Positions 18,118 through 26,636 are shown, counted from the stretch's first letter. The stretch is 64,000 nucleotides of DNA from Bacteroidota bacterium (GCA_018266775.1 JAFDZS010000004.1:33203-97202); one strand, 5' to 3'. The notes: generated by a model from the sequence alone, not told the origin. Numbers and translations: made by a program.

Positions 18118-19953
18118 TTATTCCACGGTTACACTTTTTGCAAGGTTTCTTGGTTTATCAACGTCCAGTCCTTTCGCTATACCAACATAATAACTGAGTA
18201 ATTGCAGAGGAATGGTACTGAGCATGGGAGCAACCAATTCATCTGCTGCAGGCACATACAATACATCATCTGCCATAGTGGGAATGATTTCATCTCCTTC
18301 TGTGATCACTGCTATAACTTTCCCTTTGCGGGCTTTAATTTCCTGCATATTGCTTACGATCTTTTCATGATAACTGTCTTTAGTGGCAACAAATACTACG
18401 GGCAGTTTTTCATCCACCAGTGCAATGGGCCCATGTTTCATTTCTGCGGCGGGATATCCTTCTGCATGGATGTATGAAATCTCTTTCAGTTTTAAAGCAC
18501 CTTCTAATGCAATGGGGAAATTATAGCCACGGCCAAGGAACAATGCGTCGCCGGCAGTTTTATATTTTTCTGCAACAGCCTTTACCTGTTCAGCAGATTT
18601 TAAAATCGCTTCCACCTTTTCGGGTACAGCTTCCAGTTCAAGCAACAGTTGTTTGTATTTATCGTCAGCAATAGTTCCTTTTTCTTTGGCAATCTTTAAT
18701 GCCATCATCATAATAACTGCCAGCTGGCCTGTAAATGCTTTAGTGGATGCTACGCCAATTTCCGGTCCGGCGTGGGTGTAAGCACCACCATCGCTAATGC
18801 GTGCAATAGATGAACCCACCACATTTACAATACCAAAAATGATGGCACCGTTTTGTTTGGCCCGTTCAATGGCCACTAATGTATCTGCGGTTTCGCCACT
18901 CTGGCTGATGGCAATGATGATGTCTCCCTTATTTACAATAGGATTGCGGTAACGGAACTCACTGGCATATTCCACCTCAACCGGAATGCGGCATAATTCT
19001 TCAATCACATATTCAGCCAATAGCCCTGCATGCCAGCTGGTGCCGCAGGCAATGATGATGATGCGTTGCGCATTTTTGAAATGCTCAATATTATTCATTA
19101 CACCGCTCATAGTGATAGTTCCGGCAGCAGCGTCTAACCTGCCGCGTAAGCAGTCGTGAATAGTGGAAGGTTGCTCAAAAATTTCTTTCAGCATGAAATG
19201 GTCGTAACCGCCTTTTTCAATAGCTGCCAGCTCAAGGTCAAGCTTGGTTACAAAAGGAGTGATTTTTTCATTACCCAGGTTTTTCAAGATGAGTTCATCG
19301 GGCTTTACAATAGCAAGTTCATAGTCGTTCACATACACCACTTCTTTGGTGTATTCCAGCATGGGGCTGGCATCGCTGCCCAGGAAATGTTCGCCTTTGC
19401 CCACACCTATCACCAGCGGACTTCCTTTTCTTGCCGCAATGATGGTTTGCGGATCATCCTGGTCAATCAATAAAATACAGTACGCACCGGTGATCCTTTT
19501 CAGTGCAATACGTACGGCTTCTTCCAGCCCGCATTCATTATTGGTTTTTATATCTTCAATAAAGTTCAGCAGTACTTCAGTGTCGGTATCACTGGTAAAG
19601 GAATAACCTTTGTTGAGTAAGTCTTTTTTAATTTGAGCATAGTTCTCAATAATGCCATTGTGTATCATAGCGAGTTTGCCACTGGCGCTGTAATGCGGGT
19701 GAGCATTACGGTCGCTGGGTTCACCATGCGTAGCCCATCGGGTATGGCCGATGCCAATATTGGAATGCAGGTCTTTTCCAATTACACTTTCCTCAAGGTC
19801 GGCCACACGGCCTTTCTTTTTATATACTTTTAAGCCGCCGTTTAGCAGCGCAACGCCGGTACTGTCATAGCCGCGATATTCCAGGCGTTTCAATCCTGTA
19901 ATAATAATGGGATAAGCCTCACGGGGACCGGTATAACCAACAATTCCGCACAT
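18118..19953 (-). CDS. glmS: Glutamine-fructose-6-phosphate aminotransferase (isomerising)
   Basis: 611 residues. The enzyme makes glucosamine-6-phosphate from fructose-6-phosphate and glutamine, the entry to peptidoglycan and LPS amino sugars. The N-terminal Ntn glutaminase begins M-C-G-I-V-G-Y (Cys2 nucleophile) with H-T-R-W-A-T-H-G near residue 75. Two SIS domains follow (I-A-C-G-T-S-W-H-A-G; S-Q-S-G-E-T-A-D-T), and the C-terminus ends K-S-V-T-V-E as usual. I saw no glmS ribozyme in the short upstream region, as expected outside Gram-positives. Confidence 0.97.
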   Translation of the reverse strand: MCGIVGYTGPREAYPIIITGLKRLEYRGYDSTGVALLNGGLKVYKKKGRVADLEESVIGKDLHSNIGIGHTRWATHGEPSDRNAHPHYSASGKLAMIHNGIIENYAQIKKDLLNKGYSFTSDTDTEVLLNFIEDIKTNNECGLEEAVRIALKRITGAYCILLIDQDDPQTIIAARKGSPLVIGVGKGEHFLGSDASPMLEYTKEVVYVNDYELAIVKPDELILKNLGNEKITPFVTKLDLELAAIEKGGYDHFMLKEIFEQPSTIHDCLRGRLDAAAGTITMSGVMNNIEHFKNAQRIIIIACGTSWHAGLLAEYVIEELCRIPVEVEYASEFRYRNPIVNKGDIIIAISQSGETADTLVAIERAKQNGAIIFGIVNVVGSSIARISDGGAYTHAGPEIGVASTKAFTGQLAVIMMMALKIAKEKGTIADDKYKQLLLELEAVPEKVEAILKSAEQVKAVAEKYKTAGDALFLGRGYNFPIALEGALKLKEISYIHAEGYPAAEMKHGPIALVDEKLPVVFVATKDSYHEKIVSNMQEIKARKGKVIAVITEGDEIIPTMADDVLYVPAADELVAPMLSTIPLQLLSYYVGIAKGLDVDKPRNLAKSVTVE

Positions 19954-20140
19954 AAATTTTTATTTTGCCCCGCTGTAATTTTGCTTGCCACGGGGTTGAT
20001 TAAGATGAAATGAATGGCTGCCAGCTTAATGGTATGCCGGCATTTTATTATCATGCAAAATAACAAATTTGTGTCATTAACTGCGCCGTACCAAACCGTA
20101 AGTGGGTTATTTGCAGTAAATTAGTTGTTAATCATTCAGT

Positions 20141-20686
20141 ATGAAAATGACCACTCTTTTTTTATGCAGCTTTTTGCTGTGTTTTGCAGGGTTTGCGCAA
20201 ATGCCTGCGGGCTTCAATACCAAAACCACCATTTACCTGGTCAGGCATGCTGAAAAACAAACGGGTAACGACCCTGCATTAACGCCACAGGGAAATCAAA
20301 GGGCCGGGGCGCTGGCTGCTTTTTGTAAGGACAAACATTTGAGCCATGTATACGTAACTGCATTCAGGCGCACGCAAATGACTGCTGACAGTGTTCGATT
20401 ATTATTGGGTGTGGATACGGTGCATTATGCGGCTGATACGATTGGTGACGACCTGTACAATAAAATCATCGCACAACATGATGCCGGCAAATCAATTTTG
20501 GTGGTGGGGCACAGTAATACCATTCCCTATTTAATTAAAAAATTTGGTGTTGCAGATTATGATACGAAAGCTATTCCTGATGCTGAGTTTGACCATATTT
20601 TTATCATTACCTATAAAAAGCGAAAAGCATTTTTGCAACCATTGAAATATGGTACAGCATCCGGTGCATCAGCCACTATGCAATAA
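20141..20686 (+). CDS. Exported histidine phosphatase family protein
   Basis: 181 residues with a signal peptide (residues 1-19, ending A-G-F-A-Q). The catalytic R-H-A motif is L-V-R-H-A-E-K-Q near residue 35, with the second conserved histidine in V-V-G-H-S-N-T-I near residue 126, both expected for the phosphoglycerate mutase/SixA superfamily. It would act in the periplasm. The substrate cannot be inferred. The next gene begins 22 bases later. Confidence 0.88.
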   Translation: MKMTTLFLCSFLLCFAGFAQMPAGFNTKTTIYLVRHAEKQTGNDPALTPQGNQRAGALAAFCKDKHLSHVYVTAFRRTQMTADSVRLLLGVDTVHYAADTIGDDLYNKIIAQHDAGKSILVVGHSNTIPYLIKKFGVADYDTKAIPDAEFDHIFIITYKKRKAFLQPLKYGTASGASATMQ

Positions 20687-20708
20687 TGAAAACAACCGCA
20701 CTTTACGT

Positions 20709-21257
20709 ATGCATATCTTCGGCGCATCTGGCAGTGGTGTAACTACGTTGGGTGGGCAACTGGTAAAGCAACTTGCTATTCCTTATTATGATGCAGATGA
20801 TTTTTTCTGGGAGAAAACGTCTACTCCTTTTACTGTAAAAAGAAATCCTGCTGAAAGAAATGCTTTGCTGGAAACAACATTGCTATCGCAACCACAATGG
20901 ATATTGGGTGGATCAATGATCAGTTGGAACAGTATGGTTAAAGACTATTTCAGTTTGGTTGTTTTTTTATGGATACCCGGGGCAGTAAGAATGCAAAGAT
21001 TAATGAACAGGGAACGGGAACGATATGGAACAGCTATTGATACTGACCCGGAACGAAAGCGATTGCATGCAGCATTTATTGAATGGGCTGCTGATTATGA
21101 TGAAAACACAGGAGTAGCTAAGCGAACATTAAGCGCACATGAAGAATGGCTGAAAACAATTCATCAACCCATATTGCAATTAAGGGGAGATTTGACGACC
21201 GGAGAAAGAATACAGAAAATTACCGGTTGGCTACAACAAAATTCCTTTGAGGAATAA
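20709..21257 (+). CDS. P-loop adenylate-kinase-like protein
   Basis: 182 residues from the ATG at 20709. It begins M-H-I-F-G-A-S-G-S-G-V-T-T-L-G, so the Walker A motif (G-A-S-G-S-G-V-T-T) lies at the N-terminus as in the AAA/AK-like small kinases. An upstream in-frame ATG (20649) would overlap the phosphatase gene by 38 bases and add residues before the P-loop, so it is rejected. A lid-like arginine-rich segment (R-M-Q-R-L-M-N-R-E-R-E-R-Y-G) follows near residue 98. Its 3' end overlaps the convergent mgtE gene by 27 bases. Substrate unknown. Confidence 0.8.
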   Translation: MHIFGASGSGVTTLGGQLVKQLAIPYYDADDFFWEKTSTPFTVKRNPAERNALLETTLLSQPQWILGGSMISWNSMVKDYFSLVVFLWIPGAVRMQRLMNRERERYGTAIDTDPERKRLHAAFIEWAADYDENTGVAKRTLSAHEEWLKTIHQPILQLRGDLTTGERIQKITGWLQQNSFEE

Positions 21258-22637
21258 GTAAGCGAATGAAAAATAAATGATGAGCCCAGTAACATCAACC
21301 AGTGTAGCAACAAACGGGGCGGAAGAGACCGCAGGGTCAGCACCTAATTTTTTTAAGATTAAAGGTAACATTGATCCCATCAGTGAACCCCACAGCACCA
21401 CACCAATCAAAGACGCCCCTACACTTACTGCAATTAAAAGCCAGTGTACACCATAAAGGTCTTCCATTACTCCATGCGTCATTAATAAATGCCAAAGGCA
21501 GATGCGGATAAAGCCAATAACGCCAAGGATGGCGCCCAGGGCAAAACCGCTGAATATTTCCCTGCGCATGATGTGCCACCAGTCTTTCAGAGAAATTTCT
21601 CCCATGGCCATGGCCTGTATGATTAATGTAGATGCCTGCGAACCACTGTTACCACCACTGGAGGCGATTAATGGCATAAACAAAACTAAAACTGTTGCCT
21701 TCGCAATTTCATCATTAAAAAAGGCCAGTGCAGAAGCCGTCAAAAATTCGCCAAGGAACAAAACGATCAACCAGCCAGCCCGTTTTTTTATCAGTTTGAA
21801 AATCGGTGTTTCCAGGTAAGGTTCATCCAAAGCTTCGGTACCCCCCATTTTCTGGATGTCTTCACTAAATTCTTCATTGGCCACCCACAATACGTCATCG
21901 ATGGTTACAATGCCCAGCAGTTTGTTGCTTTTGCTTACCACGGGAAGGGCTACCCGGTTATTCATTTTGAAGGCTTCGTTCGCCACTTCCTGGTCGTCAT
22001 CCGCATGCAGCGCAATGAAGCGGTTGTCCATAATTTCATCCACCGTTTTTTCCGGCGAGGCCATGATGAAATCCTTGATACGTATATCATCCAGCAACTC
22101 GCCTTTGTCATTGATTACATAAATCACATCGATGGTTTCCGTATTCTTCGCAAATTTGCGGATGGTGTTGAAAACATCCTGCACGGTATCGTGTTCATAC
22201 ACGTACACATAATCCGGCGTCATCAGCCTGCCCACACTGTTTTCTGGGTAACCCAGTAACGATAATGCCACTTTACGTTCGTCTGGGCTAAGCGCTTTTA
22301 CCAGTTCCCTCACCACATTGCTGGGTAACTCACTGAGGAATGCGGTACGGTCATCCGGCGGTAATTCATTCAGCAGTTCAGCAGTTTTAACCGGCGGTAA
22401 TTCGAGAATGATCCTTTTTTGCGTGGGTAACTCCAGAATTTTAAACACCCCTACAGCACGGTTTACCGACATGTTGGCCAATATCTGGCTTTCATATTCT
22501 TCATTGTTGTAGATGAGATCAGCCACATCACTGATATTCTGGTGGTTCAGGAATTCCTGTATCATCAGTTTATCTTCTGAAGCGATCACTTCTTCAAACT
22601 GTTGCTGTATTGATATTTCTTCCAGTTCTAAAGGCAT
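21231..22637 (-). CDS. mgtE: Magnesium transporter MgtE
   Basis: 468 residues in the MgtE order: an N-terminal superhelical domain (about 1-135; L-P-P-D-D-R-T-A-F-L-S-E-L-P), a CBS pair (about 140-265) sensing cytosolic Mg, a linker helix, then five transmembrane helices from about residue 295 (A-G-W-L-I-V-L-F-L-G-E) with the conserved S-S-G-G-N-S-G-S-Q-A-S-T motif. It gates Mg uptake. The start ATG at 22637 gives M-P-L-E-L-E-E-I-S. Its 3' end overlaps the convergent kinase gene. Confidence 0.95.
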   Translation of the reverse strand: MPLELEEISIQQQFEEVIASEDKLMIQEFLNHQNISDVADLIYNNEEYESQILANMSVNRAVGVFKILELPTQKRIILELPPVKTAELLNELPPDDRTAFLSELPSNVVRELVKALSPDERKVALSLLGYPENSVGRLMTPDYVYVYEHDTVQDVFNTIRKFAKNTETIDVIYVINDKGELLDDIRIKDFIMASPEKTVDEIMDNRFIALHADDDQEVANEAFKMNNRVALPVVSKSNKLLGIVTIDDVLWVANEEFSEDIQKMGGTEALDEPYLETPIFKLIKKRAGWLIVLFLGEFLTASALAFFNDEIAKATVLVLFMPLIASSGGNSGSQASTLIIQAMAMGEISLKDWWHIMRREIFSGFALGAILGVIGFIRICLWHLLMTHGVMEDLYGVHWLLIAVSVGASLIGVVLWGSLMGSMLPLILKKLGADPAVSSAPFVATLVDVTGLIIYFSFAYLFLKGILL

Positions 22638-22716
22638 CAGTGCTTTGTTGTTACATTTGGGTGTCCGTTACACGATAAGAATTGCAATTTAATCCATTTA
22701 ATTTTAACCGAATGTT

Positions 22717-23100
22717 ATGCTTAAACCTTATTTATATATCGATAAAACTGCCACTATGGGCAAGGGCGTTTTTACAAAGGAACGTATTGCCAAAAATACT
22801 GTTTTGGAAGAGTCGCCCGTTGTAGTGATGAGTAAAACAGACCGCGAATACCTGGACAAAACCAAACTGCACGATTATATTTTTGAGTGGGGCAAAGATC
22901 TTTCCCAATGTTGCATGGCACTGGGTTTGGTGCCTATGTACAACCACAGCTACAACAGTAATTGCGAATATTATATGGATTTTGATGAAGAAACCATTAT
23001 GATAAAAGCGGTGCGGAATATTGAAAAGGGAGAAGAGCTGACCATTAATTATAATGGTGACAGTAACGATGCCACGCCGTTGTGGTTTGATGCGGTGTAG
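22717..23100 (+). CDS. SET domain protein, 127 aa
   Basis: A stand-alone SET domain. The N-terminal motif M-G-K-G-V-F-T-K-E-R-I-A-K-N-T matches the K-G-x-G-x-F-A opening. The active-site knot is seen in M-Y-N-H-S-Y-N-S-N-C-E-Y and the end in I-E-K-G-E-E-L-T-I-N-Y. This suggests S-adenosylmethionine-dependent lysine methyltransferase activity in the cytoplasm; the target is unknown. The TAG stop lies inside the left arm of the nested palindrome 23097-23212, so the last codon or two are provided by that repeat. Post-SET cysteines are absent. Confidence 0.88.
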   Translation: MLKPYLYIDKTATMGKGVFTKERIAKNTVLEESPVVVMSKTDREYLDKTKLHDYIFEWGKDLSQCCMALGLVPMYNHSYNSNCEYYMDFDEETIMIKAVRNIEKGEELTINYNGDSNDATPLWFDAV

Positions 23101-23212
23101 GAACACGCCTGCGGCGTGTTCATTTCATGAAAAAAATCGTTTAGATTTTTTTCATGAAATCTCTTTTAATAATTGCCGGCAATTATTGAACACGCCGCAG
23201 GCGTGTTCCTAC
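23097..23212. repeat. Nested palindromic element between two convergent genes
   Basis: Two 26-bp arms (23097-23122 and 23187-23212) are exact reverse complements, and each contains its own near-perfect palindrome GAACACGCC/GGCGTGTTC. Between them are a perfect 17-bp hairpin (23122-23138 / 23144-23160, GTTTA loop) and a perfect 20-bp palindrome AATAATTGCCGGCAATTATT (23168-23187). The TAG stop codons of both flanking genes lie in the arms. It may act as a bidirectional terminator; no gene is inside. Confidence 0.85.
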
Positions 23213-24246
23213 AAAGGTTCCTGCTGGCTCATGCAATGAAAACTGCCAAGGCCCCAGATGATATCAGTAGAATCTATACCCACCACTTTTCTTGCAGGGA
23301 AACAATCCTGGATAATCTGCAATGCTTTATCATCTTTGTCCGAATTAAATATGGGAACAATCACTGCGTGATTGGCAATATAAAAATTTGCGTAAGATGC
23401 AGGCAGGCGTTGATCTTCATACACAATTTCATCCGGCATGGGCAACTCCACAATATTCAGTTGTTTGCCATTCAGCAAACGCATGCTTTGCAGTTGCTTT
23501 AGATTATGCTGCAGCAATGCATAATTTTCATCGTTCTTATTCTCTTCCACTACGGTCAGCACTGTATCTTCATTTACAAAACGAACTGTATCATCAATAT
23601 GCCCATCAGTATCATCACCCACAATGCCTTCATCCACCCATAAAATTTGTTCGGCACCGTAATAGTCATACAGGTATTGTTCAATTTGCTGCTGGTTTAA
23701 ATGCGGATTGCGGTTGGGGTTCAATAAACAAGCAGTGGATGTCATGATAGTGCCCTTGCCATTAAACTCCACGGAACCACCTTCCATTACAATGCCGGGA
23801 TAATACACCGGGATGTTATACGCTTTTGCAATCAGCGTGGGAATGTTGTCATCCAGATCGAATGGCGGATATTTATTACCCCATGCATTATAGCCCCAGT
23901 CAACAATAACTTTCGGGTTTTCTTTTGCGTTAGGGTTGATGAGAAATGCAGGACCATGATCACGGCACCAGGCATCGTTGGTGGGATGTAAATAGAAAGT
24001 TACTTTACTTAAATCCACTTCAGCCTGCTGCAATTGCTGCACTGCAAACTGTTTCATGACTTCATCATTCACATTAATATTTACCTGCTGGCCTTTAGCC
24101 AGTTCTTTAACAAAGCGGCTGTAATAAGGATAGATGGTATGAATTTTTCCCGGCCATGATGCTTCTTTATGCGGCCAGCTGAGCCATGTGGCGGCTTGTG
24201 GCGCAAATTCTGCAGGGAAGTGGTAGCCTTGTTGTTGGGGAGTCAT
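23209..24246 (-). CDS. aguA: Agmatine deiminase
   Basis: 345-residue guanidino-modifying enzyme converting agmatine to N-carbamoylputrescine. Visible: the N-terminal F-P-A-E-F-A-P-Q-A-A-T-W-L-S-W-P-H, the acidic/His active-site region W-C-R-D-H-G-P-A-F, D-T-D-G-H-I-D-D, and Cys338 in G-S-F-H-C-M-S-Q-Q, the catalytic nucleophile. Length is typical. aguB, the next pathway step, is encoded upstream on the same strand, but a small S23-family gene and repeats lie between. The stop codon TAG sits in the right arm of the nested palindrome. Confidence 0.95.
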   Translation of the reverse strand: MTPQQQGYHFPAEFAPQAATWLSWPHKEASWPGKIHTIYPYYSRFVKELAKGQQVNINVNDEVMKQFAVQQLQQAEVDLSKVTFYLHPTNDAWCRDHGPAFLINPNAKENPKVIVDWGYNAWGNKYPPFDLDDNIPTLIAKAYNIPVYYPGIVMEGGSVEFNGKGTIMTSTACLLNPNRNPHLNQQQIEQYLYDYYGAEQILWVDEGIVGDDTDGHIDDTVRFVNEDTVLTVVEENKNDENYALLQHNLKQLQSMRLLNGKQLNIVELPMPDEIVYEDQRLPASYANFYIANHAVIVPIFNSDKDDKALQIIQDCFPARKVVGIDSTDIIWGLGSFHCMSQQEPL

Positions 24247-24251
24247 TTATG

Positions 24252-24307
24252 GTTGAATGTTGAAAGTTGAAAGTTGAATGTTGAAAGTTGAATGTTGAAA
24301 GTTGAAT
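24252..24307 (+). repeat. Heptamer tandem array GTTGAAW
   Basis: Eight uninterrupted 7-bp units, each GTTGAAT or GTTGAAA (order T,A,A,T,A,T,A,T), followed by a partial unit. Similar single words occur inverted at about 24744-24775 on the other side of the S23 gene. Confidence 0.9.
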
Positions 24308-24326
24308 GTTGTTTTAAATGCAGTTA

Positions 24327-24716
24327 TTATTCATACCGGAATCCTTTTCTGTCGGAAGATTTAAGGTATTTAATAAATGCAGTGATTTTTTTACTTAATG
24401 TTTCACATTGTTGGTGAAGCCGGATATAAGTTTCATGATCTAAATAATTTCTGTCTGCTGCACGATATAATTGTGACCTCACTTCTCCATTAGATGCTTT
24501 TGCAATAATGAGAAACTGAACAAATTCTTTGTTGCCACTTCTTTCAAATCCTTCTGCAATATTATCCATTACTGAACCTGATGAGGCATTGATTTGATTC
24601 CTCAGTTCAAAGTCTTTGCTGAAATTTCCTGTAGTATAAACCTGGAAAAGTTCATTTGCCTGTGTCCTTGCTAATTGCCAAATTGCCAAATCTTCAAACC
24701 TTGTAACTGTAGCCAT
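24327..24716 (-). CDS. Four-helix-bundle protein of the S23 / 23S rRNA intervening-sequence family
   Basis: 129 residues beginning with the family pattern F-E-D-L-A-I-W-Q-L-A-R and continuing F-E-L-R-N-Q-I-N-A-S-S-G-S-V-M-D-N-I-A-E-G-F and F-L-I-I-A-K-A-S-N-G-E-V-R-S-Q-L-Y-R-A. Relatives are encoded inside 23S rRNA intervening sequences and as free genes across Bacteroidota, and also include the Avd proteins of diversity-generating retroelements. They are small basic pentameric bundles thought to bind nucleic acid. No reverse transcriptase or rRNA gene is near. The gene lies between aguB and aguA, inside inverted repeats. Confidence 0.9.
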   Translation of the reverse strand: MATVTRFEDLAIWQLARTQANELFQVYTTGNFSKDFELRNQINASSGSVMDNIAEGFERSGNKEFVQFLIIAKASNGEVRSQLYRAADRNYLDHETYIRLHQQCETLSKKITAFIKYLKSSDRKGFRYE

Positions 24717-24774
24717 ATCAAATATTCTAACAACCTGAATAAACTTTCAACCTTTAGCTATCAACATTCAACCA

Positions 24775-25650
24775 TCACCCTTCATCAATATACCGCTTCG
24801 TTATTGGCTGGTAAGAATCAATTCTTCTGTCGCGTAAAAAAGGCCAGTGCGTTCTGTAACGGTCAGTGAGTTGTGTATCGATCTCAATTACTTTTATTTC
24901 TTCTTCATCATGCGATGCTTTGTATACGATTGAACCGAAAGGATTACTTACAAAAGAACCGCCCCAGAATTTCATAGCGCCATTTTGTTCAAAGCCCACA
25001 CGGTTTACACTTACCACGTGTACGCCGTTGGCAACGGCATGGCTGCGTTGTATGGTTTGCCAGGCATTGTATTGTTCCGTATTGGTGGCTTCATCCTGCG
25101 AAGTAGCCCATCCAATAGCAGTGGGATAAAATAAAATTTCTGCACCCATTAATGACGTAATCCTTGCAGCTTCAGGATACCATTGATCCCAGCAGATGAG
25201 CACACCAAGAGTGGCAAATTTTGTTTTAAATACTTTGTATCCTAAATCACCGGGCGTGAAATAAAATTTTTCGTAGTACGCAGGATCATCAGGAATATGC
25301 ATTTTGCGGTACTTGCCTAAATAAGTTCCGTCTGCATCTAAAACAGCAGTGGTGTTATGGTATAAACCTTCAGTTCTTTTTTCAAATAAAGAAGCAATAA
25401 TCACTACACCAAGTTCTTTCGCTAAGCTGCCCAATACATCTGTAGAAGGGCCGGGGATAGCTTCTGCCAGTTTGAAATTTTCATAATCCTCCACATCGCA
25501 GAAATACAGCGAAGTAAATAATTCCTGCAGGCAAATGATTTGTGCGCCCGCAGCCGCGGCGGCTTTAACCTGTGCCACTGCTTTATCTAAATTTTGCTGT
25601 TTGCCTGCTACACAACTCATCTGCACGAGCCCAACTTTTACTTTTGCCAT
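24775..25650 (-). CDS. aguB: N-carbamoylputrescine amidase
   Basis: 291-residue nitrilase-superfamily enzyme that hydrolyses N-carbamoylputrescine to putrescine, CO2 and ammonia. The catalytic triad is visible: Glu43 (C-L-Q-E-L-F), Lys116 (K-Y-R-K-M-H-I-P-D) and Cys153 (L-I-C-W-D-Q-W-Y-P-E-A-A-R). The end W-P-F-L-R-D-R-R-I-D-S-Y is typical of the plant/bacterial CPA type. With aguA it forms the agmatine route to putrescine. The two would normally be adjacent; here 528 bases with the S23 gene separate them. Confidence 0.95.
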   Translation of the reverse strand: MAKVKVGLVQMSCVAGKQQNLDKAVAQVKAAAAAGAQIICLQELFTSLYFCDVEDYENFKLAEAIPGPSTDVLGSLAKELGVVIIASLFEKRTEGLYHNTTAVLDADGTYLGKYRKMHIPDDPAYYEKFYFTPGDLGYKVFKTKFATLGVLICWDQWYPEAARITSLMGAEILFYPTAIGWATSQDEATNTEQYNAWQTIQRSHAVANGVHVVSVNRVGFEQNGAMKFWGGSFVSNPFGSIVYKASHDEEEIKVIEIDTQLTDRYRTHWPFLRDRRIDSYQPITKRYIDEG

Positions 25651-25683
25651 AATGTATTTTTTAAGCGGTGCAAAGATACAATT

Positions 25684-26562
25684 TTACACCAGTTCAGCGA
25701 TGTGCTTTTGAATCTGCGCACACATTTTATCCATTGGTAAATCGTTGCTGTCAGTACCGAATGGGTCTTCAATTTCTTCAGCAATTAATTCCAGGCTGGC
25801 CAATACATAAAAAATAAAACCGGCAACAGGAATTACAAAGTATCCAAGACTGACAACATATCCCCACGGCAATGTCATTACATAAAAGAAAATAAATTTT
25901 TTTATGAAAGAACTGTAGGAGATGGGGATAGGCGTATTTTTAATTCTTTCGCAGGCACCACAGATATCCGTGAAGGATTGTATTTCACTATTGAGAACAA
26001 GTAATTGTTCGCCCCGGATTTTCCCTGCTTCATACAGCGTATTTATTTTTTTGAAAAGTATAGCTGCCAGTTGGTTGGGTACATGTTTGTTGTGATCTAA
26101 TTCAGCCAATTCAGGATGCAGTGCATCATCTAATTCCAGCCGGGTGGTTTCGCTGCGCAGGTGATTTTTTAACGCCACTGCATATTGCGGAATTAATGAA
26201 CGGAAAAAGGAGCGGTTCAATGAATCTGAAGTAGGGAGAATAGCCGCCATCTTCAATGCCAGGTTACGGCTGTTGTTTACAAGTGCGCCCCAAAGCCTGC
26301 GGCCTTCCCACCAACGGTCGTATGCCGTATTGGTGCGGAACACGAGGAGCAGGGAAATGACAAAACCAAGCAGGCTGTGCATCACCGCAATATTTTTTAC
26401 CTTATTGCTGTCATCCCATTTCCAATAATGAATTGAAGCAAAACAGATAGCGCCGGAGTACAAACAAATCAGTACAATCATCGGCAATAATTTCCTGAAG
26501 GTATCGGAACGGTGAAAACGGAAAATAAAACTCAACCAGTCTTTGGGATTATACTGAACCAT
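25684..26562 (-). CDS. Bestrophin family ion-channel protein
   Basis: 292 residues from the ATG at 26562 (M-V-Q-Y-N-P-K-D-W-L). The ATG at 26601 would add 13 atypical residues and reach the terminator hairpin, so it is not preferred. Features: N-terminal helix F-R-F-H-R-S-D-T-F-R, two membrane helices, the family signature F-R-T-N-T-A-Y-D-R-W-W-E-G-R-R-L-W-G near residue 70 and two more C-terminal helices (P-W-G-Y-V-V-S-L-G-Y-F-V-I-P-V). The end P-F-G-T-D-S-N-D-L-P is typical. Bacterial homologues form pentameric cation or chloride channels. Confidence 0.92.
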   Translation of the reverse strand: MVQYNPKDWLSFIFRFHRSDTFRKLLPMIVLICLYSGAICFASIHYWKWDDSNKVKNIAVMHSLLGFVISLLLVFRTNTAYDRWWEGRRLWGALVNNSRNLALKMAAILPTSDSLNRSFFRSLIPQYAVALKNHLRSETTRLELDDALHPELAELDHNKHVPNQLAAILFKKINTLYEAGKIRGEQLLVLNSEIQSFTDICGACERIKNTPIPISYSSFIKKFIFFYVMTLPWGYVVSLGYFVIPVAGFIFYVLASLELIAEEIEDPFGTDSNDLPMDKMCAQIQKHIAELV

Positions 26563-26602
26563 GATACAGCGGTTTTGGTGCTGCAAGATAATTACAGGCA
26601 AT

Positions 26603-26636
26603 AAAAAAACGAAACCGGGAATGGTTTCGTTTTTTT
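26603..26636. terminator. Bidirectional terminator between bestrophin and YceI genes
   Basis: Perfect 14-bp complementarity: A tract plus CGAAACC (26603-26616) against GGTTTCG plus T tract (26623-26636). On the minus strand it ends the YceI transcript before the bestrophin gene. Confidence 0.88.

Larger units (their letters stand above)
24249..24775. mobile_element. Possible gene cassette bounded by 15-bp inverted repeats
   Basis: ATGGTTGAATGTTGA at 24249-24263 recurs as its exact reverse complement at 24761-24775. The 527-bp interval contains a heptamer array and one S23-family gene. The left end is two bases from the aguA start codon, and the right end shares a base with the aguB stop codon, so the interval equals the whole aguB-aguA junction. 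No transposase is present and no target duplication was identified. The mobile nature is an inference. Confidence 0.4.

Noticed and set aside
19954..20140. glmS ribozyme or riboswitch upstream of glmS
   Set aside because: No ribozyme-like fold or conserved core was visible; the region looks like an ordinary divergent promoter zone.
21231..21257. 27-base overlap of the convergent kinase and mgtE genes as a sign of a frameshift
   Set aside because: Both proteins have reasonable ends and length, and short tail-to-tail overlaps are common.
24327..24716. Accessory protein of a diversity-generating retroelement
   Set aside because: The protein family fits, but there is no reverse transcriptase, template repeat or variable repeat nearby.
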